Below are positions 43,501 through 55,704 of a stretch of 64,000 nucleotides of DNA, piece by piece; positions within the stretch are counted from its first letter, which is position 1, and every line of letters starts with the position of its first letter. The translations under genes were made by a program, and so were the position numbers. The notes below the pieces were generated by a model, which worked only from the letters and a program-made list of their open reading frames with translations, did no database searches and had not been told where the DNA came from. The DNA lies in contig CM049306.1 in NCBI GenBank assembly GCA_026874595.1, positions 66,344,019-66,408,018 of the forward strand, given 5' to 3'. This stretch comes from Sipunculus nudus (Eukaryota > Annelida > Sipuncula > Golfingiida > Sipunculidae).

Positions 43501-46500
43501 AGTTCCGTTTGTTTGTTTGTCTGTATGTCCCCGCTCTACAGGCCACAATTTTGCACCAATCGTCCTGAAACTTATAGGTAGAGTGTATAATCGGTTCTTC
43601 TCGGAGCCTATTGTTTTTGCTCATGATCGGTCAAGGGTCAAGGTCAGGGTCACCAAAAAGCTCAAAAACGGTTTTTTCTTCATACCTTCGTCAAAAATAG
43701 CCGTAGGCACCTAATCTGTAGCCCGTTTTATTTGCCACTGCATGGCCACTTCCAACACTGCAAAATTGCCTCATTTCGATGTTACCATGGTTACGCAATT
43801 TTGGGGAGAAATCATGGAATTTCGTGATATTTTTCAAATTTGCAGCAATTTTACTGATTCTGAGATATTTTATGTAACATAAGAATATCTCGAAACGGGT
43901 TTTTCAGATTTTGGAAATGGCCGCCAGGGGGCGTTGCAGATGAAAAAACATGAAAATTTGTTTTGGTGCTATACCTCCAGAACTATTAAACATTGGGCCA
44001 TTTCCATCACAGCACCTTGAACTAGGGTCCATGGGCTTATTTTTGCGCATAGGCGCCAAAGTGCGCTATTGCCAGATTTCTCTATTTTTGGGGTAAAACC
44101 TTTGAATTTTGAAAATATGCAGTTTTCAGCTTCTAACTCTGTCAGTTTTTATGCTAGAGAGGTCAAAATTTTCGCATCTTGTAGCCCTTGGTGAGTTCTC
44201 GGCGATCCAACCAAAAATCTTGCAAAATCTCGCACCGTTTCTCGTCGAATGAGATTTCGCGATTTCACGGTGACATGCCCTATAGGCCACAGATATGCAG
44301 GCATCCTTTTGAAACTGCTACATGTTACGTCATACACTAATATCTCGAAAGCAATTGTTCAGTTTTTGGAAAATTACCGCTAGGGGGCGCTGCACTGCAA
44401 CCCCGTACCTACTATCATTGTTTAACCATATCTCCAAAACTACACATTTTAGGTACATAAACTGTACACCATATGAATTGGCCTTTCATGGCCTTTCTGC
44501 CCATGGCCCCTTTTGTTTAATCATACACCGTCCCCACAAGTTTTAGCAACTTTGTAAAAAATTAAAACCCACATGCACATATACATATGCCATCACGCAT
44601 GCATGCACGCGTTTTAGTATGAAAGACAGACACGCTTTCCCGTGACTGCAAAAATTATAGCGTTCGCCGTATAAAATAAGTAACCACAGGCACTCTTTGC
44701 GGGCCGGTTTGCCATTTCTGTCGCGTTATAGTTTATTGCTTGCCGGAATCAGAGATTTCGACAAGTATGTTGATCAGTTCCGTTTGTTTGTTTGTCTGTA
44801 TGTCCCCGCTCTACAGGCCACAATTTTGCACCAATCGTCCTGAAACTTATAGGTAGAGTGTATAATCGGTTCTTCTCGGAGCCTATTGTTTTTGCTCATG
44901 ATCGGTCAAGGGTCAAGGTCAGGGTCACCAAAAAGCTCAAAAACGGTTTTTTCTTCATACCTTCGTCAAAAATAGCCGTAGGCACCTAATCTGTAGCCCG
45001 TTTTATTTGCCACTGCATGGCCACTTCCAACACTGCAAAATTGCCTCATTTCGATGTTACCATGGTTACGCAATTTTGGGGAGAAATCATGGAATTTCGT
45101 GATATTTTTCAAATTTGCAGCAATTTTACTGATTCTGAGATATTTTATGTAACATAAGAATATCTCGAAACGGGTTTTTCAGATTTTGGAAATGGCCGCC
45201 AGGGGGCGTTGCAGATGAAAAAACATGAAAATTTGTTTTGGTGCTATACCTCCAGAACTATTAAACATTGGGCCATTTCCATCACAGCACCTTGAACTAG
45301 GGTCCATGGGCTTATTTTTGCGCATAGGCGCCAAAGTGCGCTATTGCCAGATTTCTCTATTTTTGGGGGAAAACCTTTGAATTTTGAAAATATGCAGTTT
45401 TCAGCTTCTAACTCTGTCAGTTTTTATGCTAGAGAGGTCAAAATTTTCGCATCGTGTAGCCCTTGGTGAGTTCTCGGCGATCCAACCAAAAATCTTGCAA
45501 AATCTCGCACCGTTTCTCGTCGAATGAGATTTCGCGATTTCACGGTGACATGCCCTATAGGCCACAGATATGCAGGCATCCTTTTGAAACTGATACATGT
45601 TACGTCATACACTAATATCTCGAAAGCAATTGTTCAGTTTTTGGAAAATTACCGCTAGGGGGCGCTGCACTGCAACCCCGTACCTACTATCATTGTTTAA
45701 CCATATCTCCAAAACTACACATTTTAGGTACATAAACTGTACACCATATGAATTGGCCTTTCATGGCCTTTCTGCCCATGGCCCCTTTTGTTTAATCATA
45801 CACCGTCCCCACAAGTTTTAGCAACTTTGTAAAAAATTAAAACCCACATGCACATATACATATGCCATCACGCATGCATGCACGCGTTTTAGTATGAAAG
45901 ACAGACACGCTTTCCCGTGACTGCAAAAATTATAGCGTTCGCCGTATAAAATAAGTAACCACAGGCACTCTTTGCGGGCCGGTTTGCCATTTCTGTCGCG
46001 TAATAGTTTATTGCTTGCCGGAATCAGAGATTTCGACAAGTATGTTGATCAGTTCCGTTTGTTTGTTTGTCTGTATGTCCCCGCTCTACAGGCCACAATT
46101 TTGCACCAATCGTCCTGAAACTTATAGGTAGAGTGTATAATCGGTTCTTCTCGGAGCCTATTGTTTTTGCTCATGATCGGTCAAGGGTCAAGGTCTGGGT
46201 CACCAAAAAGCTCAAAACGTTTTTTTCTTCATACCTTCGTCAAAAATAGCCGTAGGCACCTAATCTGTAGCCCGTTTTATTTGCCACTGCATGGCCACTT
46301 CCAACACTGCAAAATTGCCTCATTTCGATGTTACCATGGTTACGCAATTTTGGGGAGAAATCATGGAATTTCGTGATATTTTTCAAATTTGCAGCAATTT
46401 TACTGATTCTGAGATATTTTATGTAACATAAGAATATCTCGAAACGGGTTTTTCAGATTTTGGAAATGGCCGCCAGGGGGCGTTGCAGATGAAAAAACAT

Positions 46501-48558
46501 GAAAATTTGTTTTGGTGCTATACCTCCAAAACTATTAAACATTGGGCCATTTCCATCACAGCACCTTGAACTAGGGTCCATGGGCTTATTTTTGCGCATA
46601 GGTGCCAAAGTGCGCTATTGCCAGATTTCTCTATTTTTGGGGTAAAACCTTTGAATTTTGAAAATATGCAGTTTTCAGCTTCTAACTCTGTCAGTTTTTA
46701 TGCTAGAGAGGTCAAAATTTTCGCATCTTGTAGCCTTGGTGAGTTCTCGGTGATCCAACCAAAAATCTTGCAAAATCTCGCACCGTTTCTCGTCGAATGA
46801 GATTTCGCGATTTCACGGTGACATGCCCTATAGGCCACAGATATGCAGGCATCCTTTTGAAACTGATACATGTTACGTCATACACTAATATCTCGAAAGC
46901 AATTGTTCAGTATTTGGAAAATTACCGCTAGGGGGCGCTGCACTGCAACCCCGTACCTACTATCATTGTTTAACCATATCTCCAAAACTACACATTTTAG
47001 GTACATAAACTGTACACCATATGAATTGGCCTTTCATGGCCTTTCTGCCCATGGCCCCTTTTGTTTAATCATACACCGTCCCCACAAGTTTTAGCAACTT
47101 TGTAAAAAATTAAAACCCACATGCACATATACATATGCCATCACGCATGCATGCACGCGTTTTAGTATGAAAGACAGACACGCTTTCCCGTGACTGCAAA
47201 AATTATAGCGTTCGCCGTATAAAATAAGTAACCACAGGCACTCTTTGCGGGCCGGTTTGCCATTTCTGTCGCGTTATAGTTTATTGCTTGCCGGAATCAG
47301 AGATTTCGACAAGTATGTTGATCAGTTCCGTTTGTTTGTTTGTCTGTATGTCCCCGCTCTACAGGCCACAATTTTGCACCAATCGTCCTGAAACTTATAG
47401 GTAGAGTGTATAATCGGTTCTTCTCGGAGCCTATTGTTTTTGCTCATGATCGGTCAAGGGTCAAGGTCAGGGTCACCAAAAAGCTCAAAAACGGTTTTTT
47501 CTTCATACCTTCGTCAAAAATAGCCGTAGGCACCTAATCTGTAGCCCGTTTTATTTGCCACTGCATGGCCACTTCCAACACTGCAAAATTGCCTGATTTC
47601 GATGTTACCATGGTTACGCAATCTTGGGAAGAAATCATGGAATTTCGTGATATTTTTCAAATTTGCAGCAATTTTACTGATTCTGAGATATTTTATGTAA
47701 CATAAGAATATCTCGAAACGGGTTTTTCAGATTTTGGAAATGGCCGCCAGGGGGCGTTGCAGATGAAAAAACATGAAAATTTGTTTTGGTGCTATACCTC
47801 CAGAACTATTAAACATTGGGCCATTTCCATCACAGCACCTTGAACTAGGGTCCATGGGCTTATTTTTGCGCATAGGCGCCAAAGTGCGCTATTGCCAGAT
47901 TTCTCTATTTTTGGGGTAAAACCTTTGAATTTTGAAAATATGCAGTTTTCAGCTTCTAACTCTGTCAGTTTTTATGCTAGAGAGGTCAAAATTTTCGCAT
48001 CTTGTAGCCCTTGGTGAGTTCTCGGCGATCCAACCAAAAATCTTGCAAAATCTCGCACCGTTTCTCGTCGAATGAGATTTCGCGATTTCACGGTGACATG
48101 CCCTATAGGCCACAGATATGCAGGCATCCTTTTGAAACTGATACATGTTACGTCATACACTAATATCTCGAAAGCAGTTGTTCAGTTTTTGGAAAATTAC
48201 CGCTAGGGGGCGCTGCACTGCAACCCCGTACCTACTATCATTGTTTAACCATATCTCCAAAACTACACATTTTAGGTACATAAACTGTACACCATATGAA
48301 TTGGCCTTTCATGGCCTTTCTGCCCATGGCCCCTTTTGTTTAATCATACACCGTCCCCACAAGTTTTAGCAACTTTGTAAAAAATTAAAACCCACATGCA
48401 CATATACATATGCCATCACGCATGCATGCACGCGTTTTAGTATGAAAGACAGACACGCTTTCCCGTGACTGCAAAAATTATAGCGTTCGCCGTATAAAAT
48501 AAGTAACCACAGGCACTCTTTGCAGGCCGGTTTGCCATTTCTGTCGCGTTATAGTTTA

Positions 48559-48609
48559 TTGCTTGCCGGAATCAGAGATTTCGACAAGTATGTTGATCAG
48601 TTCCGTTTG
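48559..48609 (+). repeat. A-to-B array junction
   Basis: An A-type hairpin (loop AGA) plus its ttgatcagttccg spacer is cut off after gtttg. A B-type hairpin (loop TTC) begins at 48610. The families are joined at the hairpin/TTTG boundary, not inside a unit. Confidence 0.85.
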
Positions 48610-51600
48610 TTGCTTGCCGGAAATCTTCGATTTTCGCAAGCATGTTGATCACCCGCGTATGTTTGTTTGTTTGTTTGTTTGTTTGTCTGTCTGTTTGTCT
48701 GTATGTACACGCGCTACAGGCCACAGTTTTTAAGCAATCGCTCTGAAACTTATGCATCAAGTGTAAGATTGGTTCTCCTCGGAGCCTATTGTTTTTGGTC
48801 ATGATCGGTCAAAGGTCAAGGTCAGGGTCACCAAAAAACCTAAAATTTTTACTTTCTTCATATCTTTGTCAATAATAATCGTAGCCGCATAATCTGTAGC
48901 TCATTTTATTCCTCACTATGTTAGCTTTCCAAGTGCTGGCAAATTTTTCCGGTCAATGGTTACCATGGTAACGTATTTTTGGGGGAAATTCAGAAAATTC
49001 GAAAATTTCCCTCCAAATTTCTCATTATTCAAGTTAGAGAGGTCTAGTTTTTTGCATTGCGTAGTATTTAATATGCTCTATGCGAAATTAATGTAAGTCT
49101 CGCAAAATCTCGTGCCATTTGTCGTCAAATGAGACTTTTCGAGATTTCATTAAATACGATTTACAGGTGGCAGTTTTACAGCTAAGGTTCTGAAAGTGAC
49201 ATATTTTCTGTTGTTCTGTATTATCTCGAACTTGTTTTTTCATTTTTCGGAAATAGCCACCAGGGGGCGTGGTACTGGAAACACTACAACGTATCATTTT
49301 TCCGCAATATCTAAAAAAATATTTAGCATAGAAGAACTTTTTTTGTCGCATCTAAAACTAGGATCATTGCCTTATTCCTTCGTACATTTAGCCTTGTGCT
49401 GCCGTTACCATGGTTACCAAATTTTGGGGTAAAACTTGACAATCTGAAATACGGAGTGTTCCTGCTTCTGTCTCTGTCAATATTTGCGATAGAACGCTCT
49501 GGTTTTTGGCGTTAGATAGCATTAGTTTACTTCTTAGTCATTCAATAGAAAGGCTCGTCATATCTCGCACCGTTTCTCGTGAAACGAGAACACGAGACCA
49601 TTCAAAGAAATGCCTATAATTCTGTCATTTTTTACGCTACAGACACATGGTTTTCAGCGTTGGGTAGCGCCTGACACTCGCAGTCACATTCAGGGGTCAT
49701 ATTGTAAGTCTCGTCAAATCTCGCGCCGTTTTTCGCCAAACCACGAAGACCCGCGCAATTGCCGCAAGTGGCGACAGGGTCCTTACGGTGGGCGGCCGGC
49801 GTGTGCAGCGGTGCGTGACGGCCTCTCCGGGCCCTGTCTATGATCATACATGTTGGAGGCACAGTCAATCCAAACTTTATTGCTTGCCGGAAATCTTCGA
49901 TTTTCGCAAGCATGTTGATCACCCGCGTATGTTTGTTGCTTGCCGGAAATCTTCGATTTTCGCAAGCATGTTGGTCACCCGCGTATGTTTGTTTGTTTGT
50001 TTGTTTGTCTGTCTGTCTGTCTGTTTGTCTGTATGTACACGCGCTACAGGCCACAGTTTTTAAGCAATCGCTCTGAAACTTATCCATAAACTGTAAGATC
50101 TGTTCTCCTCGGAGCCTATTGTTTTTGGTCATGATCGGTCAAAGGTCAAGGTCAGGGTCACCAAAAAACCTTAAATCTTTATTTTCTTCATATCTTCGTC
50201 AATAATAATCGTAGCCGCATAATCTGTAGCTCATTTTATTCCTCACTATGTTAGCTTTCCAAGTGCTGGCAAATTTTTCCGGTCAATTGTTACCATGGTA
50301 ACGTATTTTGGGGGGAAAATAAGAAAATTCGAAAATTTCCCTCCAAATTTCTCATTTTTTGAGTTAGAGAGGCCTAGTTTTTTGCAATGCGTAGCATTTA
50401 ATATGCTCTATGCGAAATTAATGTGAGTCTCGCAAAATCTCGTGCCATTTGTCGTCAAATGAGACTTTCCGAGATTTCATTAAATATGATTTACAGGTGG
50501 CAGTTTTACAGCTAAGGTTCTGAAAGTGACATATTTTCTGTTGTTCTGTATTATCTCAAACTTGTTTTTTCATTTTTCGGAAATAGCCACCAGGGGGCGT
50601 GGTACTGGAAACACTGTAACATATCATTTTTCCGCAATATCTAAAAAAATATTAAGCATATAACAATTTTTTTTGTCGCATCTAAAACTAGGATCATTGC
50701 CTTATTCCTTCGTACATTTAGCCTTGTGCTGCCGTTACCATGGTGACCAAATTTTGGGGTAAAACTTGACAATCTGAAATACGGAGTGTTCCTGCTTCTG
50801 TCTCTGTCAATATTTGCGATAGAACGCTCTGGTTTTTGGCGTTAGATAGCATTAGTTTACTTCTTAGTCATTCAATAGAAAGGCTCGTCATATCTCGCAC
50901 CGTTTCTCGTGAAACGAGAACACGAGACCATTCAAAGAAATGCCTATAATTCTGTCATTTTTTACGCTACAGACACACGGTTTGCAGCGTTGGATAGCGG
51001 CTGACACTCGCAGTCACATTCAGGGGTCACATTGTTAGTCTCGTCAAATCTCGCGCCGTTTTTCGCCAAACCACGAAGACCCGTGCCATCGCCGCAAGTG
51101 CCGGCAGGGTCCTTATGGTGGGCGGCCGGCGTGTGCAGCGGTGCGTGTCGGCCTTTCCGGGCCCTGTCTATTATCCTACATGTTGGAGGCACAGTCACAA
51201 CTTTATTGCTTGCCGGAAATCTTCGATTTTCGCAAGCATGTTGGTCACCCGCGTATGTTTGTTTGTTTGTTTGTTTGTCTGTCTGTCTGTCTGTTTGTCT
51301 GTATGTACACGCGCTACAGGCCACAGTTTTTAAGCAATCGCTCTGAAACTTATCCATAAACTGTAAGATCTGTTCTCCTCGGAGCCTATTGTTTTTGGTC
51401 ATGATCGGTCAAAGGTCAAGGTCAGGGTCACCAAAAAACCTTAAATCTTTATTTTCTTCATATCTTCGTCAATAATAATCGTAGCCGCATAATCTGTAGC
51501 TCATTTTATTCCTCACTATGTTAGCTTTCCAAGTGCTGGCAAATTTTTCCGGTCAATTGTTACCATGGTAACGTATTTTGGGGGGAAAATAAGAAAATTC

Positions 51601-53803
51601 GAAAATTTCCCTCCAAATTTCTCATTTTTTGAGTTAGAGAGGCCTAGTTTTTTGCAATGCGTAGCATTTAATATGCTCTATGCGAAATTAATGTGAGTCT
51701 CGCAAAATCTCGTGCCATTTGTCGTCAAATGAGACTTTCCGAGATTTCATTAAATATGATTTACAGGTGGCAGTTTTACAGCTAAGGTTCTGAAAGTGAC
51801 ATATTTTCTGTTGTTCTGTATTATCTCAAACTTGTTTTTTCATTTTTCGGAAATAGCCACCAGGGGGCGTGGTACTGGAAACACTGTAACATATCATTTT
51901 TCCGCAATATCTAAAAAAATATTAAGCATATAACAATTTTTTTTGTCGCATCTAAAACTAGGATCATTGCCTTATTCCTTCGTACATTTAGCCTTGTGCT
52001 GCCGTTACCATGGTGACCAAATTTTGGGGTAAAACTTGACAATCTGAAATACGGAGTGTTCCTGCTTCTGTCTCTGTCAATATTTGCGATAGAACGCTCT
52101 GGTTTTTGGCGTTAGATAGCATTAGTTTACTTCTTAGTCATTCAATAGAAAGGCTCGTCATATCTCGCACCGTTTCTCGTGAAACGAGAACACGAGACCA
52201 TTCAAAGAAATGCCTATAATTCTGTCATTTTTTACGCTACAGACACACGGTTTGCAGCGTTGGATAGCGGCTGACACTCGCAGTCACATTCAGGGGTCAC
52301 ATTGTTAGTCTCGTCAAATCTCGCGCCGTTTTTCGCCAAACCACGAAGACCCGTGCCATCGCCGCAAGTGCCGGCAGGGTCCTTATGGTGGGCGGCCGGC
52401 GTGTGCAGCGGTGCGTGTCGGCCTTTCCGGGCCCTGTCTATTATCCTACATGTTGGAGGCACAGTCACAACTTTATTGCTTGCCGGAAATCTTCGATTTT
52501 CGCAAGCATGTTGGTCACCCGCGTATGTTTGTTTGTTTGTTTGTTTGTCTGTCTGTCTGTCTGTTTGTCTGTATGTACACGCGCTACAGGCCACAGTTTT
52601 TAAGCAATCGCTCTGAAACTTATCCATAAACTGTAAGATCTGTTCTCCTCGGAGCCTATTGTTTTTGGTCATGATCGGTCAAAGGTCAAGGTCAGGGTCA
52701 CCAAAAAACCTTAAATCTTTATTTTCTTCATATCTTCGTCAATAATAATCGTAGCCGCATAATCTGTAGCTCATTTTATTCCTCACTATGTTAGCTTTCC
52801 AAGTGCTGGCAAATTTTTCCGGTCAATTGTTACCATGGTAACGTATTTTGGGGGGAAAATAAGAAAATTCGAAAATTTCCCTCCAAATTTCTCATTTTTT
52901 GAGTTAGAGAGGCCTAGTTTTTTGCAATGCGTAGCATTTAATATGCTCTATGCGAAATTAATGTGAGTCTCGCAAAATCTCGTGCCATTTGTCGTCAAAT
53001 GAGACTTTCCGAGATTTCATTAAATATGATTTACAGGTGGCAGTTTTACAGCTAAGGTTCTGAAAGTGACATATTTTCTGTTGTTCTGTATTATCTCAAA
53101 CTTGTTTTTTCATTTTTCGGAAATAGCCACCAGGGGGCGTGGTACTGGAAACACTGTAACATATCATTTTTCCGCAATATCTAAAAAAATATTAAGCATA
53201 TAACAATTTTTTTTGTCGCATCTAAAACTAGGATCATTGCCTTATTCCTTCGTACATTTAGCCTTGTGCTGCCGTTACCATGGTGACCAAATTTTGGGGT
53301 AAAACTTGACAATCTGAAATACGGAGTGTTCCTGCTTCTGTCTCTGTCAATATTTGCGATAGAACGCTCTGGTTTTTGGCGTTAGATAGCATTAGTTTAC
53401 TTCTTAGTCATTCAATAGAAAGGCTCGTCATATCTCGCACCGTTTCTCGTGAAACGAGAACACGAGACCATTCAAAGAAATGCCTATAATTCTGTCATTT
53501 TTTACGCTACAGACACACGGTTTGCAGCGTTGGATAGCGGCTGACACTCGCAGTCACATTCAGGGGTCACATTGTTAGTCTCGTCAAATCTCGCGCCGTT
53601 TTTCGCCAAACCACGAAGACCCGTGCCATCGCCGCAAGTGCCGGCAGGGTCCTTATGGTGGGCGGCCGGCGTGTGCAGCGGTGCGTGTCGGCCTTTCCGG
53701 GCCCTGTCTATTATCCTACATGTTGGAGGCACAGTCACAACTTTATTGCTTGCCGGAAATCTTCGATTTTCCAAGCATGTTGGTCACCCGCGTATGTTTG
53801 TTC
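48610..53803 (+). repeat. family B satellite array, four units of 1270 bp
   Basis: Units start at 48610, 49936, 51206 and 52476, with an extra hairpin at 49880 and a closing hairpin at 53746 that lacks two bases of its 3' arm. I saw no difference among the last three units in the stretches compared, while the first is clearly diverged. Each unit has a GGTCA run, perfect GTTACCATGGTAAC, dyads, CCACCAGGGGGCG (49257, 50587, 51857, 53127), a second RFX-like site and a gcggccggcgtgtgcagcgg tail. Coding frames are artefacts. Confidence 0.95.
50587..50599 (+). promoter_or_regulatory. CTCF-like site of family B (representative)
   Basis: CCACCAGGGGGCG in the context aaatag-site-tggtac. Identical 13-mers occur at 3241, 5398, 24510, 26852, 38889, 49257, 51857 and 53127, all on the plus strand. 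The core is unchanged even in old copies whose flanks have diverged. Confidence 0.5.
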
Positions 53804-55672
53804 TTTCATCTTATGTTTTACACTAATATCTCAAAACTTATGTTTCAATTTCAGGATATGGCTGCTGGGGGCGTTGCACTAGACACATCCAAACAAATCA
53901 GTTTTTGGACATATTTCCGTAAGAGTAAACCTATGTTACACAAACAGTAACTTATTTTCTTTCTCTTGGCCTTCTGCAAAATATGGTAACGTCATCTGGT
54001 GTCCATCTTGTGTTACTTTGTCAGTATGTCTGTCTGTTTGTCAGTTATCTTCAAATTCGCCTACTTGCTGGTTCTTGCATCTCACATATAGCAATCAGAT
54101 TTTTTGAGGAATCCTTTTGAAACGATTACATCTTATGCCATTCACTAATATTACGAAACGCATTTGTCGTCTTCAGGATATGTCCACTAGAGGGCGCTGC
54201 AGTCGAACATCCCCAATATATCATTATTTGGCCATATCTCCAAAACTGGAAACCTCAATTACATAAACTATACCTTATTTTCTTCCTCTGAGTCTTCCCC
54301 ATGACCTGGTTAAGTCATCTTGTCTTCATCTTGTGTCCCTTTGTCAGTATGTCTGTTTGTTTGTCAGTTGTCCTCAAATTCGCCTGCTTGTTTGTTCTTC
54401 CGTCTCACTAATAGAATTCTACAGGCCACAGTTTTGAAAGAATCTTTTTAAACTATTAAATCATATGTCTTACAGTTATATCTCGAAACAGATTATTAGC
54501 GAATCTGTGAGCTTATGCTATGGTGCAGCGTCGTCCGTCGTCTGTAGGTTAACCATAGATATCTCAAAAACGGCAGGAACTAGCATTACCAATTTTTTTT
54601 GTAAATAAACAGTCATCTGAAAAGCACTATCGGATTTTGTTTATTTTTTGGCTTTCTGCATTTACTGAGATTTTATAGGGAAAAAGCTAAAAAAGCTTTA
54701 AAAATTTTCTTCTACGAAACTGTCCGGCCAAATAGGCCAATATTTCTAAGAAATGATCTCTTGAACAATCTATCTCAAGTTTGTTCGATTGGTTTCAGTT
54801 CGGAGATTAAACAGGAGGTTGAACTTAGTCATCTGCCAAAAAAGCAAACTAAAATTAAAATCTCAGAAACGGCTAGAGCTGTCATTACCAAATTTTATAC
54901 CTATATTTGTCTCATATGTCATATCTGAAATTGAGGTATTGGTGGCGCCACTTGCATTGATCTGTTTTTTACAAGGGAAAATGTAATTTTAGACTCCAGG
55001 TTATACTCTGTTTTATGATGAAACTGTTAAGCTGATTGGTTTAAACTTTACAAGAATTATTCTATGGTAGGTTTCTGCCAGTTTTATAAGAAGAGATTGG
55101 GTAAATGCAACTTTAAAAAAGCAGTGTAGCCAATTGAAAACTATGATTTATTTTCTTCCTCTGAATCTACTCGATAATCTGAGTAGGTCATCTGGTCTTA
55201 TTCTTGTGTCATTTTTTGAGTATGTCTGTCTGTTTGTCAGTGATCCTAAATTTCGCCTGCTTTGCTGGACCTTGCTTCTTGCAGTTAGCAATTTTCAGGA
55301 CACAGTTTTGAGGGAATCCTTTTGGAACTGGAACAACATCTTATTTCTTACATTAAAGTCTCAAAAGAAATTTTTAATGTTTGGGATATGGCCGCTACCA
55401 TATATTGGCCATACCTCCGACACTATAAACTCTACCTACTAAAACTATAGCTCATTTTGCTTCTATTTACGTTCCCAACTTTTTTCTGGTAGTCTGTTAT
55501 CTCAGGTGTGTCAGTATATCTGTCTGTTTTGAGCCAAGTCTACTTTCATGGTATGTTGTGTGATATATGTCATTCAACATGCAAAACTTTCCAGCAATCG
55601 CTCTGAAAGTCATTCAATTGATAGAAAAGCGACAGTTTGTCCTGCTTGTTTCGCTGTCTTATTTCCAGCCAT
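53804..55672 (+). repeat. family D: diverged roughly 322-bp units plus debris
   Basis: caaattcgcct at 54052 and 54375, and CTCF-like sites at 53860 and 54184 (CCACTAGAGGGCGCTGC), show a period of about 322 bp. The aatccttttgaaac...ctccaaaact text is homologous to the last third of family A, so A seems to be a fusion of an A-specific part and a D unit. 54520-55120 holds a different pair of loosely repeated atctcaraaacggc blocks after a gtcgtccgtcgtctg run. 55135-55450 is another worn D unit. Confidence 0.7.
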
Positions 55673-55704
55673 TTCCGGCAAGCGTTCGACCTCTGGTCGT
55701 CTAG
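55673..55704 (+). repeat. cassette 3' terminus (CTAG end)
   Basis: TTCCGGCAAGC (55673-55683), hairpin CGACC-TCT-GGTCG (55687-55699), T, CTAG (55701-55704), then T. This copy keeps the TCT loop of the TGACC copies but has the C-G closing pair, which supports selection on pairing. Confidence 0.7.

Larger units (their letters stand above)
39636..48558 (+). repeat. family A satellite array 1, seven units of 1275 bp
   Basis: Units start at 39636, 40911, 42186, 43461, 44736, 46011 and 47284 (periods 1275 except one of 1273). Each unit has a hairpin, TTTG run, head, GGTCA half-site run, RFX-like palindrome, CCGCCAGGGGGCG site, TCTCGTCGAATGAGA dyad, second CTCF-like CCGCTAGGGGGCGCTGC, and a unique gcatgcatgcacgcg tail. 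Only scattered single-base differences separate units. The 62-74-codon frames recurring in every unit have no start context or homology and are artefacts. Confidence 0.95.
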
